64,000 nt of DNA from Fulvivirga sp. (GTDB lineage Bacteria > Bacteroidota > Bacteroidia > Cytophagales > Cyclobacteriaceae): assembly GCA_028280565.1 (NCBI GenBank), contig JANQLQ010000312.1, positions 1 to 64,000 of the forward strand, in the 5' to 3' direction. Both the position numbers and the translations under genes were made by a program. Of this stretch, positions 17,461 to 25,651 are shown piece by piece. A model generated the notes under the pieces. The model did no database searches. It saw only the letters and a list, made by a program, of their open reading frames with translations, and was not told the origin of the DNA. Positions within the stretch are counted from its first letter, which is position 1, and every line of letters begins with the position of its first letter.

Positions 17461-17487
17461 CTACACAATCGTTTAAACTAATGAATC

Positions 17488-17691
17488 ATGAAAAGAAACT
17501 ACACTAAAGCCGACCTGGAGAAAATCGTATACACCCAACTAGAAAACCTCGATGCCATGCATGACCTGTTAAAGATCATGAAAGTCCAGAATGACTTGCT
17601 GGAGCGCATGAATAAAAAGTTTGGTTTTGGACTTAGTGGGGTGAGCGATACGACTGTGAAGTATTCGAAGGGGAAAGGGAGGAAGGGTTGA
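17488..17691 (+). CDS. Small protein of unknown function, divergent from Xre gene
   Basis: I do not recognise this 67-residue protein. It is basic and mostly helical (residues 7-45 include an amphipathic run ending VQNDLLERMNKKFGFG), with a lysine- and glycine-rich tail. It has no signal peptide or membrane segment. It is divergent from an Xre repressor gene and preceded by two operator-like dyads, so it is probably controlled by that repressor. It may be an antitoxin-like, phage-like or structural partner. Codon use looks genuine, and the frame is preceded by the AT-rich promoter zone. Confidence 0.55.
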   Translation: MKRNYTKADLEKIVYTQLENLDAMHDLLKIMKVQNDLLERMNKKFGFGLSGVSDTTVKYSKGKGRKG

Positions 17692-18212
17692 GTTTGTTCT
17701 CAGGGACTGAGATCGGGCTGGAGTCTTTCTTCGATATTACAGAGCGGGCAGTAACGAATGCAACCATTAAAGTATTGAAGTAAACGTTTTGCGAGGTAGA
17801 TCGAGCGGACGCTCTTGGCCATAATAGGGTCGTAGCTCCACTTCGTTCATGCTACGACCAGGGGCTCCTGCGACGGAGCAGATTCCTGATCTCCCGCGCA
17901 TCCTACCCACCGCCACCGTCAGGAATGACGATCTTTTTTTAGTATTGTGTTTTTTCTATCAACCTTTCTCGGCCTTTTTATCGTCATTCCTGTCTGCCTT
18001 TGGGAGGCCTGGTGCGTGAACAGCCCCATTGGGATCACTACGTGGGAATCCACGCTGTAGTTGGCCGCGACTCAATTCCCCTACCTGGTCTTAGGTTTAG
18101 CGAAGCGATCCTAAGACCCCAAAAAACCAAGAGCGTCCCGCTCGACCTGGCTTAGTAACGTGAGCTATCAATCAAAATCCTATAAACTCAACAGGAATAC
18201 CCATAAACCCAA
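17692..18212. repeat. Repeat-filled spacer: REP fragments and family 2 half-elements
   Basis: From left to right this spacer holds a REP fragment with GATCGAGCGGACGCTCTTGG (R3, 17797-17820), a right half of family 2 ending AGGAATGACG at 17930, a left half of family 2 starting CGTCATTCC at 17982, and a full REP copy R4 at 18078-18170. R4 carries the hairpin GGTCTTAGGTTTAGCGAAGC / GATCCTAAGACC. No gene is visible, although a short frame ending TAA at about 17782 could be a gene remnant. Confidence 0.7.
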
Positions 18213-18767
18213 CTAAGCAATAAATTCCAATTTCAACTTCCCCTCTACACCCCTCTCATAATCCGAACAACTACTCCATTCCCATGCTACCGGATCATCT
18301 ACAAAACCGGCTTCCACGGGATTATTATGAATGTAGTCTAAACGTTGGTCCATCATTTCATTGGTGGACAACTCCACAGGGTGGTTATGCTGCTGCCATA
18401 ATTGGAAGTCAAGGTTACGCTTATTCTTTTCACCGGCCCGTTGGAACATCCATAGCAACCATTTCTTCCTGCTTTCTCCCGGGTTTTCTTGGATGCATTT
18501 TTTTAGCTCCTTCGATGTAAAGCTTTTAAAATCACGAATGATTGCGGATAGTTCTTTTCCCTCTGCCGCACTAACGATCAAATGAACATGGCTAGTCATA
18601 ATACACCACGCATGGATGGTTAACCCCTTGTGCTGTTGACAATAGTTTAGGCTATCCACCAAGATCTGCCTATATTCATTGCGTATGAATAGATCTATCC
18701 AGTTTACTACGGTAAAGGTTACGAAATGACATCCTCGTTGATCACGAATGGCATATTTTCTTCCCAT
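18213..18767 (-). CDS. REP-associated tyrosine transposase (RAYT, Y1/HUH)
   Basis: The 184-residue protein is a single-domain HUH endonuclease of the RAYT (IS200/IS605-like Y1) group. The His-x-His metal motif is at His60 and His62 (TSHVHLIV), and the likely catalytic Tyr145 is in LDYIHNNPVEAGFV, a hallmark of the family. RAYTs nick single-stranded REP hairpins and are thought to have spread REP sequences; they are usually domesticated single-copy genes. REP copies R4 (18078-18170) and R5 (18790-18855) flank the gene in opposite orientation, the expected layout. The frame is intact and all key residues are present, so it is probably active. Confidence 0.93.
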   Translation of the reverse strand: MGRKYAIRDQRGCHFVTFTVVNWIDLFIRNEYRQILVDSLNYCQQHKGLTIHAWCIMTSHVHLIVSAAEGKELSAIIRDFKSFTSKELKKCIQENPGESRKKWLLWMFQRAGEKNKRNLDFQLWQQHNHPVELSTNEMMDQRLDYIHNNPVEAGFVDDPVAWEWSSCSDYERGVEGKLKLEFIA

Positions 18768-18789
18768 GTTTTTGGTGCTGGTGTTTTAC

Positions 18790-18855
18790 GAGGGAGACCG
18801 AGCGGACGCTCTACCCGGTTCTAGGTCTTAGGATCGCTTCGCTAAACCTAAGACC
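18790..18855 (-). repeat. REP element, copy R5, inverted partner of R4
   Basis: GAGCGGACGCTC then GGTCTTAGGATCGCTTCGC and AAACCTAAGACC form the REP hairpin, inverted with respect to the copy at 18078-18170. The two copies bracket the RAYT gene. The hairpin also lies just upstream of the transposase start at 18767, so it may affect its expression. Confidence 0.7.
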
Positions 18856-18900
18856 AGTACTTAGACTAGTACTTATACTTTAGATCGGGGACCGCTTTAC

Positions 18901-19023
18901 TTAACCTTGAACCCGTAGTAATTCTTCGAAAAAAGGATCGGAATTAAGGGTTTCTGCTTGGGAAGCGCCGAACGTGGCGGTGTCCCTAAACATATTGACA
19001 TAGGTTTCCTGTCGGTTATTCAT
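18901..19023 (-). pseudogene. Remnant of a Bacteroidota-type hypothetical protein (N-terminal 40 codons)
   Basis: The frame from the ATG at 19023 starts MNNRQETYVNMFRDTATF, which resembles the N-terminus of a family of ~190-residue Bacteroidota proteins that begin with NxRQExxLNM. The frame stops after 40 codons at 18901, next to REP copy R5. I read it as a gene cut short by decay or repeat insertion. An upstream in-frame ATG at 19110 would give 69 residues, but that part is not typical of the family. The match is from memory of the family pattern and is weak. Confidence 0.35.
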
Positions 19024-19112
19024 CGGGAGTATAAAGTTGGTTAAGCAACTAAGAAAATTAATTTTTCTTAAAAAGTGAACTTTTTTCCCGCCTATTTTCA
19101 TGTTCTGCAAAA

Positions 19113-19276
19113 CGATATTGACGCTTGTCAGCCCCGTATTGATGCCTGAAAAACGATATTGATGGCTGTCAGCGGCGTGTTGGCGTCTGAAAAATGGCGT
19201 TGACGGCTGTCAGCGCGGTAAAGAGGCCTGCAAAGCTGCGCAGAGCGGTGTCAGTGGCGTAATGACGCTTGTAAAA
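19113..19276 (+). repeat. Four 41 bp tandem repeats with half-units
   Basis: Four units of exactly 41 bases lie at 19113-19153, 19154-19194, 19195-19235 and 19236-19276. Each unit has two related halves of 20-21 bases, for example CGATATTGACGCTTGTCAGC and CCGTATTGATGCCTG. The words TTGACGxCTGTCAG and GCCTGAAAAA recur. The sequence has drifted (the fourth unit is the most changed) while the spacing is kept. The units shift frame relative to each other, so they do not encode a repeat protein. They lie upstream of the remnant at 18901-19023. Confidence 0.75.
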
Positions 19277-19772
19277 GGAGAATGAGTAAAGGCAGGGGCG
19301 TATTGAGTGTTGCCTGGCTTATCCTGGTATATGAAAAATGTGATGGATTATCACCATCGATGATATGCATTGCAGGAGGCCAGGCATTAATGCCGTTTAA
19401 TTAAAGCCGACGCATCCCATCATCTAAAGGCGGAACAATGTGCACTTGATTGCACATTTAGGGTTTAAGATATGCTGGATATACTGAATTCAACGGCATT
19501 AGACCAGCAATCTACCATCTTATAGATTACTATTTGACTCATAAAAGGCAGTTTTCGTTCAGACTCACAAGAACGCAGACCCCTCCCCAACACTCAATCA
19601 GATGCGATCAGGCCCAATGTCCACCAGTCTTTCCGAAAACAGGGTCCCCAAAGAGGTTCCAGCAAATTAAATAGGAACCCCGGGTACAGTGTTATTTTAT
19701 ATGATGCAACAGATTGCACTAAAAAAGCTCAATGACTCTCTGAAAAATTGGAATTCTAAGCTTTTTTAATTA
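19277..19772. other. Upstream region of SusC, no gene seen
   Basis: About 500 bases before the SusC operator region hold no open frame with coding character and no copy of the named repeats. A promoter for susCD should lie near the right end, but I could not place a clear Bacteroidota -33/-7 pair. Confidence 0.5.
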
Positions 19773-19819
19773 AGGTTGTATATAATAAAATAATATTCCA
19801 TATTATAAAATAACAACCT
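19773..19819. promoter_or_regulatory. 47 bp imperfect dyad abutting the susC start codon
   Basis: AGGTTGT (19773-19779) and ACAACCT (19813-19819) are exact inverted complements closing a 47-base AT-rich dyad whose last base touches the ATG. Inside are TGTATATAATAAAATAA and CATATTATAAAATAA, the latter sharing TATTATAAAATAA with 15733-15745 before the IclR gene. A bound repressor here would cover the ribosome-landing zone, and the same hairpin in RNA could hide the start. There is no Shine-Dalgarno sequence. Confidence 0.6.
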
Positions 19820-22800
19820 ATGCAGAAATTATACCTATTGATCTGCTTTTGCCTGTGCCTGGCACAAGTCGCGCAGGCTCAAGTGACTGTCACCGGGAAT
19901 GTGACAGATGAAAACGGGGCAGGACTGCCGGGCGCTACGGTGGTCGAAAAAGGCACCGCGAATGGAACGATAACAAACGCTTCCGGCCAGTATACTTTAA
20001 CCGTGGCGAATGAGAATGCTGTCCTGGTACTTTCCTTCCTGGGGTATCAGACCGAACAAGAGCAAGTCAATGGACGGTCTACCATCGATGTACAGATGTA
20101 TCCTGATATCACCGCGCTGCAGGAGATCGTGGTGGTGGGTTATGGCACACAGGATAAAAGAGACGTCACCGGCTCGTTGGTCACAGCGGACTTAGAGGCT
20201 TTTGAAGAAGCTCCCAACACCAATATTCTCCAGGCTTTGAGCGGCACAGTGCCGGGCATCGATATTGGCCAGACCACCCAGGCCGGGTCAGAGCCCAGGA
20301 TACGTGTGAGGGGGCAAACCAGTATCAACGGGAACCAGAACCCTTTGATCGTGTTGGACGGGGCCATTTACCGGGGACAACTCGGGGACCTGAACCCCAA
20401 GGACATAGCGTCCATTGACATCCTTAAAGATGCCAGTAGCCAGGCGATCTACGGAGCGCAAGCGGCCAATGGCGTGATATTGGTCACTACTAAAAAGGGG
20501 AAGGGGGCTAAAAAGCCTACGATCAATTATTCTACCTTTTATTCCACGCAAAGCCCGGCCAATGAATTGGAGCCATTGGATCGGAACGGGTTCGTGAGGG
20601 CAATCCGCGACGTAGCTTTTGACCCTTCCAGGATCGATGACCCGGACTTTGTGAACAGTTACATAGGCCCTGGCTTTACCCAGGAGAACCCGGATTGGAC
20701 GGTAGAGAACAACAGCCTTTTGCTAGATCCGCAGGTAAACGGGTTTAACAACGGCACGGATTTCAACTGGTTCGACGCGGTGACGGACCCGGGGTTCATT
20801 ATGGATCACCAGCTCAGCATAAGTGGGGGTACGGATAAAACATCCTATTTCATTTCCGGGGGGTATACCCAGCAGGAAGGATGGATGCTCAACGATGAAT
20901 TTGACCGAACCTCGATCAGGATCAACCTGGATACGGACGTTACCGACTGGCTTAAGATAGGGGCCAATACCTTTGGAGCGTTCTCCGATTTTTCAGGCAA
21001 CACACCGTCACTAAACCGGATCGTACAGATGAGCCCATTAGTGACCCCAACCGATGAAAACGGGGAGTTGGTGGTGAACCCGTTGGGCAATGTTTTGGTC
21101 AATCCTTTTTTACAAAGCCAAGCGGATGACCGGGACAACCGGAATAACCTTTCGGGTATTTTTTATGCCTTGGTCACGGTCCCGCAAGTCGAGGGGCTCA
21201 CCTACCGGGTGAATTTTAGCCATAACTACAGGACTCTCCTGAGGGGTAACTCCAACGTTTTTGGGGCAGGTCTTACCGGGAGTGCTTCTAAAGAAACCTC
21301 TTCGGAATATGATATGTTGCTGGACAACATTGTCAACTATAAAAAAACGTTTGGGAATGGGGATCATGCCATTGATGTTACATTGGTGGCCGGTCTTAAT
21401 TCGAGGTCTTTCGAACAAACACGGGCTGCCGGTCAAAACTTCAGCAACCTGAGGCTCTCGTATAATAACATCCAGCAGGCTGCGGTCCAAACCATATCTT
21501 CCTCGGCATGGGAAGAGGACTACCTGTACCAAACAGGACGGATCAACTACGATTACAAAACCAAGTATCTACTGACTGCCACGCTGAGGAGAGACGGGTT
21601 TAGCGGCTTTTCGGAAGATAATAAATATGGACTATTCCCTTCAGTCGGGGTCGGCTGGGTGCTCTCCGAAGAGGCTTTCCTGAATTCCGTGCCCAATCTC
21701 AACGTTTTGAAGCTACGGGCCAGCTACGGAACCAATGGAAATCTTACCGACCGGTATAGTTCTTTGGCACGTGTAGTGGCGGAAGATGATTCAAGGTATG
21801 TTTTTGGGGAGGGTGGAACAACGGTGAATGGCCAAAGTGTAGAGTCATTGGAAAACACCGATCTTACCTGGGAAACGACTACTGGGATCAACCTTGGGCT
21901 TGATTTCGAGCTTTTTGAAAGCAGGATCTCGGGAAGTTTAGACCTGTACCAGTCCACTACCACGGACTTGTTATGGGATCTCGTGGTGCCACGTGCCACC
22001 GGTTTCGAAGAAATACGCTCCAATGTTGGGGAAGTTAAGAACCAGGGGATTGAGTTAATCTTAAGTGCCAACCCTGTGAATACCGGTGACTTTAGGTGGG
22101 ACTTCACCTTCAACCTCGCCTCTAACCGTAACGAGATCCAGGAGCTGTTGGGGGTAGATGCTGACGGGGACGGCCGGGAAGACGACCTGATCAGCGATGA
22201 CTTATTCATCGGGGAGTCCATCGGTAGCATATTCGGCTACCGGACGGATGGGCTATGGCAATTGGAGGACATGGGGAACATCCCCGACGGGTATTTTGTA
22301 GGAACCCAACGGATCATCGACACCGATGGCGTGGAAGGCATCACCCCGGACGACCGGGTGATCCTGGGCAGGACGGAGCCCGCATACTCCTTTGGTTTCC
22401 AGAATACCATTGCCTATAAGAATTTCACTTTCCGATTTTTCATTAAATCCATACAGGGCGGTTCCGATGGATACCTCGCGTTGAACGATCCCTGGAGAGA
22501 CGGGTCTACCGACTCACCAGGGAATGCACAGGCGAATAACTGGTTTTCGGAAGTCGATTATTGGTCTACCACGAATACCGATGCCACTTTTAGAAGGCCT
22601 GGTGTGGTACCTGCTATTGATGCCCAACGCTATTTTGACAGGAGCTTCATTCGCCTACAGGACATTTCGCTGGCGTATACGGTTCCACAAACCTTGGTGG
22701 ATAAATTGGGGATGCAAGGCCTTAAAGTTTTTGTGAGTGGCAAAAACCTGCTGACGTTCACCGATTGGGAAGGCTGGGACCCGGAAACAGGACAGGGGTT

Positions 22801-22912
22801 ATCCGCTACGGTTACTAGCAGGGCCCGCGACCCGGAAACTGGCGAAAGTGTACCAACCGGTGGGCTCCCGGTGATGAGAGGTTTTTCAGTAGGTCTTGAT
22901 ATTTCATTTTAA
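19820..22912 (+). CDS. SusC/RagA-type TonB-dependent outer-membrane receptor
   Basis: The 1030-residue protein imports oligosaccharides across the outer membrane using TonB energy, with SusD as the lid. It has a signal peptide (residues 1-20), a carboxypeptidase-regulatory-like domain (about 22-105, ENGAGLPGATVVEKGT), the hallmark EIVVVGYGTQDKRDVTGS, a plug domain to about residue 225 (LRIRV-type GQTSINGNQNPLIVLDGAIY) and a long beta-barrel ending in GFSVGLDISF with a terminal Phe. The susD gene follows at once. A 47 bp dyad sits directly before the ATG. Its nearness to the glucuronate operon and the shared boxes suggest glucuronoxylan oligosaccharides as cargo. Confidence 0.96.
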   Translation: MQKLYLLICFCLCLAQVAQAQVTVTGNVTDENGAGLPGATVVEKGTANGTITNASGQYTLTVANENAVLVLSFLGYQTEQEQVNGRSTIDVQMYPDITALQEIVVVGYGTQDKRDVTGSLVTADLEAFEEAPNTNILQALSGTVPGIDIGQTTQAGSEPRIRVRGQTSINGNQNPLIVLDGAIYRGQLGDLNPKDIASIDILKDASSQAIYGAQAANGVILVTTKKGKGAKKPTINYSTFYSTQSPANELEPLDRNGFVRAIRDVAFDPSRIDDPDFVNSYIGPGFTQENPDWTVENNSLLLDPQVNGFNNGTDFNWFDAVTDPGFIMDHQLSISGGTDKTSYFISGGYTQQEGWMLNDEFDRTSIRINLDTDVTDWLKIGANTFGAFSDFSGNTPSLNRIVQMSPLVTPTDENGELVVNPLGNVLVNPFLQSQADDRDNRNNLSGIFYALVTVPQVEGLTYRVNFSHNYRTLLRGNSNVFGAGLTGSASKETSSEYDMLLDNIVNYKKTFGNGDHAIDVTLVAGLNSRSFEQTRAAGQNFSNLRLSYNNIQQAAVQTISSSAWEEDYLYQTGRINYDYKTKYLLTATLRRDGFSGFSEDNKYGLFPSVGVGWVLSEEAFLNSVPNLNVLKLRASYGTNGNLTDRYSSLARVVAEDDSRYVFGEGGTTVNGQSVESLENTDLTWETTTGINLGLDFELFESRISGSLDLYQSTTTDLLWDLVVPRATGFEEIRSNVGEVKNQGIELILSANPVNTGDFRWDFTFNLASNRNEIQELLGVDADGDGREDDLISDDLFIGESIGSIFGYRTDGLWQLEDMGNIPDGYFVGTQRIIDTDGVEGITPDDRVILGRTEPAYSFGFQNTIAYKNFTFRFFIKSIQGGSDGYLALNDPWRDGSTDSPGNAQANNWFSEVDYWSTTNTDATFRRPGVVPAIDAQRYFDRSFIRLQDISLAYTVPQTLVDKLGMQGLKVFVSGKNLLTFTDWEGWDPETGQGLSATVTSRARDPETGESVPTGGLPVMRGFSVGLDISF

Positions 22913-22922
22913 TAAAAATGCC

Positions 22923-24608
22923 ATGAACAGAATATTCAAAAACATACCACGCTTACTATTCTTTAGCATGATCTTCATTTCCTGCGAAGATTTCCTGGAA
23001 GAAGAGCCGCTTGATTTCTCCAGTAGCGTGAATTCTTTCGAAACGATGAGTGACTTCGAAAGCACTTTGGCCGATGTTTATGCCCGGTACAGGGAACTCC
23101 ATTACAGCCGGGCGGGGGACAACCGGTATGCCTTTGCTCATTTATATGGTACGGATATTATGAAAGATGCCCGGGAAACCGATGATTTTCGAAGGTTTGG
23201 CAACTATGGAACGGTACTTACCTCGGTAAGTGATGTGCCGCAATGGCACTGGGATCGTTGGTTCAAAGTGGTGTCTCAAGCGAACACGATCATCAACCGG
23301 TCGAACGACGCGGAGCTGGAAGAAAGCGACAGGACGTTGGTCCAGGCAGAAGCTTTGCTTTTCCGGGCCTTAGCCTATCGTTACCTCGTGTATTTGTGGG
23401 GTGACGTTCCTTTACTCCTGGAAGAAGTAGTCACAGTAAGGAATGACTTGGTACGGGAAGACCGTAACGTGGTGTTGCAACAAATTGCTGAAGATGCAGA
23501 ATTTGCTGCGCAGAACCTCCCGGCCATTTCGGAGGTAGAGGATGGAAGGCTTTCCAACCTAGTGGCCTATCATTTGCTGGCAGAAACTTATATTTCTTTA
23601 GAACGATGGAATGACGCCATCACGGCTGCAAGCGCTGTCATTGACGACGCTAATACCTCCTTGATGACGGACCGGTTCGGGACCCGGGCAACGGAAGAGC
23701 CCGGCGATGTTTATTGGGATCTTTTCCGCGCTGGCAACCAGAACCGCTCATCCGGTAACCGGGAGGCGATATGGGTGGCTCAAATGGAAGTGGATGTGCT
23801 AGGTGGCCTTCTCACCTCCGGTGGCAATGGAGAAAATGGGCTGGAAAGGCTACATTCCCCTGTCAGTTGGACCCTAACGGATCCTGACGGTACCTTGGCC
23901 ATGTTAGGACCACGCTCAGATACGAATGTAGGGGGTCGCGGGGTGTCCTTTATGCGCCCGACGGACCATTTTGAAAATACCATTTGGGAAAGCGATTTCG
24001 ATAATGACATCCGTAACGCCAACCACAACTACAGCCGGACGATCATCTATGACAACCCGGAATCTAATTTCTTCGGTATGAGCGCTATTGACCCTGCCAG
24101 TCTCAGCCCCAGGATAGCGGCGCAAGATTGGCGATGGTACCCTTATCTCACCAAGGTGACCACCCCGGGCAATCATCCCACCGAGCTTTATTCCGACAAT
24201 GACCTTCAACTCCTGGCCAATACAGCAGGTAGCACCTACAGGGATCAGTATTATATACGTTTGGCCGAAACTTATTTGCTGCGTGCAGAAGCTTACCTCG
24301 GTAGCGGGAATACCACCGGCGCGGCGGATGATATCAACGTAGTCCGGGCCCGGTCAAATGCGGGACCTGTAGCGCCGGGCGAAGTCACGATCGAGTATAT
24401 CTTAGACGAACGCGCCCGTGAGCTCAGCCTCGAAGAGCAGCGCCGCATAACGCTGCACCGGGTGGGCAGGCTTATAGAACGGGTAAGGCTTTACAATGAT
24501 CATAACGATGATGACATCCAGGATTTTCATAATCTCTGGCCAATTCCTCTAAATGATATTCAAGCCAATACACAAGCCGAACTGGCACAGAACCGGGGCT
24601 ACGAATAA
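22923..24608 (+). CDS. SusD/RagB-type glycan-binding lipoprotein
   Basis: SusD proteins sit on the cell surface and cap the SusC barrel. The product has 561 residues from the ATG at 22923. An earlier in-frame ATG at 22896 overlaps susC and would spoil the lipoprotein signal, so I prefer 22923. The lipobox is IFISC (Cys21), followed by EDFLEEEPLDF, as is usual. Tetratricopeptide-like helices carry typical text such as AEALLFRALAYRYLVYLWGD and YIRLAETYLLRAEAYLGSG, and the C-terminus has the usual ILDERARELSLEEQRR and DFHNLWPIP. It is paired with the SusC just upstream, with 10 bases between them. Confidence 0.95.
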   Translation: MNRIFKNIPRLLFFSMIFISCEDFLEEEPLDFSSSVNSFETMSDFESTLADVYARYRELHYSRAGDNRYAFAHLYGTDIMKDARETDDFRRFGNYGTVLTSVSDVPQWHWDRWFKVVSQANTIINRSNDAELEESDRTLVQAEALLFRALAYRYLVYLWGDVPLLLEEVVTVRNDLVREDRNVVLQQIAEDAEFAAQNLPAISEVEDGRLSNLVAYHLLAETYISLERWNDAITAASAVIDDANTSLMTDRFGTRATEEPGDVYWDLFRAGNQNRSSGNREAIWVAQMEVDVLGGLLTSGGNGENGLERLHSPVSWTLTDPDGTLAMLGPRSDTNVGGRGVSFMRPTDHFENTIWESDFDNDIRNANHNYSRTIIYDNPESNFFGMSAIDPASLSPRIAAQDWRWYPYLTKVTTPGNHPTELYSDNDLQLLANTAGSTYRDQYYIRLAETYLLRAEAYLGSGNTTGAADDINVVRARSNAGPVAPGEVTIEYILDERARELSLEEQRRITLHRVGRLIERVRLYNDHNDDDIQDFHNLWPIPLNDIQANTQAELAQNRGYE

Positions 24609-24642
24609 AATTGATGACCATTTACAAATAGACCCATAACAC

Positions 24643-24709
24643 AACTTAGCGCCATCTTTGTGTGCTCCTAGCGGTTAAACCGCGGAGCACACAAAGATGG
24701 CGCTAAGTT
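24643..24709. terminator. Giant perfect hairpin after susD
   Basis: AACTTAGCGCCATCTTTG... at 24643-24668 is the exact inverted complement of 24684-24709, a 26 bp perfect stem, and the 15-base loop itself contains GCGG/CCGC. It lies 34 bases after the susD stop and is followed by TTTTCTTG. It would be a very strong terminator or a cruciform. The word ATCTTTGTGT recurs in the element at 36.55 kb. Confidence 0.7.
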
Positions 24710-24888
24710 TTCTTGAAAGGACTTTTCACAGGGATCATTGAAAATTCAATTGACGTATGGAGGAGAGACATCCATGAACAGCGCGGCCCATTTGAGGCCT
24801 GTGGGTAAGCGGCTCCGATACTTATCGGAGGCTAGAAAGTGCGTTTACCGGGGGAAATGGGCTTTGTTGCTGGCGCCCTTTTCTTTTG

Positions 24889-25400
24889 TTTCGTCCCGAA
24901 AGCGTTCAAGGATTTTATAGAGGGTTTTTATTTTAGTTAAAGGAGGCATTTTGAGAGCCTTGCACCCACTACCTCGTCTAATCGTTATTCCTTGCGGCCT
25001 GTGCAAGGGTAGGTGCGTGACAAGGAATCTGCTTTGTCGTCTACCATGAAGCGCTGTTTTAGGTTTCCGTTTCGCGATTTCTCAGATTCCTTGTCACATG
25101 CATCCCAACACACGGGCTGCAAGGAATGACGATCTTTTTTATTTTTTGGAATTCAACTAAAATAAATTTTGGCCATTCCTGTACTAATGTATTACGTTCC
25201 GGTTCTTTTCATCACGCCCCTATCACTTTTGATGCGGCTGTTTTTTCTCCGATAATTATCGAAGCCAACTTTTACCCCGTCATGATTAATTTTAGCTTAA
25301 TCTCTTAAACAAGGTTCATGCTGGCCTTAAGCCGCCATTCGCAAGAAAAAAAGTAAAATTAATTGTGGCTATAAATTCCTTGAACGCTTTCGGGACGAAA
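24889..25400. mobile_element. 512 bp element bounded by 32 bp terminal inverted repeats
   Basis: 24889-24920 (TTTCGTCCCGAAAGCGTTCA...) and 25369-25400 (...TGAACGCTTTCGGGACGAAA) are inverted complements over 32 bases with one mismatch. The interior holds a full family 2 hairpin repeat (24983-25131) and no gene longer than a few dozen codons. This is the form of a non-autonomous, MITE-like element, possibly with the family 2 copy as a passenger. No clear target-site duplication is visible beside the ends, so a mobile origin is inferred. Confidence 0.5.
24983..25131 (+). repeat. Hairpin repeat family 2, copy inside the inverted-repeat element
   Basis: The element starts CGTTATTCCTTGCGGCC and ends GCTGCAAGGAATGACG. 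The arms CAAGGAATCTGC and GCAGATTCC-like CAGATTCCTTG (25083-25093) also pair. It corresponds to the copy at 7310-7470. Confidence 0.7.
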
Positions 25401-25651
25401 ACTGGACTTAGATCCACAAAATCCCGCTTAAACTGCTCATTGAGAGGTGCACATTGCCCGAAAAATCTTAAAAATACAGTCTAACTTTCCAAAACTAAAC
25501 GCTCTCCTATCAAAGCTAGTTTTCAAAGGTGCTCTTTTATAGGATCATAGGGCACAAACGAGAACACCCGGATTACAAATCCAATTGCCTCGATAAGTAC
25601 CCATTACGCTGCGCTAAATGTGCACTAGTTGAACTTTTCACATATCCGTTA

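Noticed and set aside
17720..17785. Short frame ending ...TERAVTNATIKVLK in the spacer after the 67-residue gene
   Set aside because: Looks like a real C-terminal end but is too short to identify and has no start; perhaps a remnant of an inserted gene.
19820..22912. Long antisense and off-frame ORFs in SusC, HTCS and FG-GAP genes
   Set aside because: They are shadows of strongly coding genes and show no domain or ordered composition.
24738..24920. 60-codon frame inside the spacer after susD
   Set aside because: Basic, low-complexity, overlaps the left inverted repeat and has no family resemblance.
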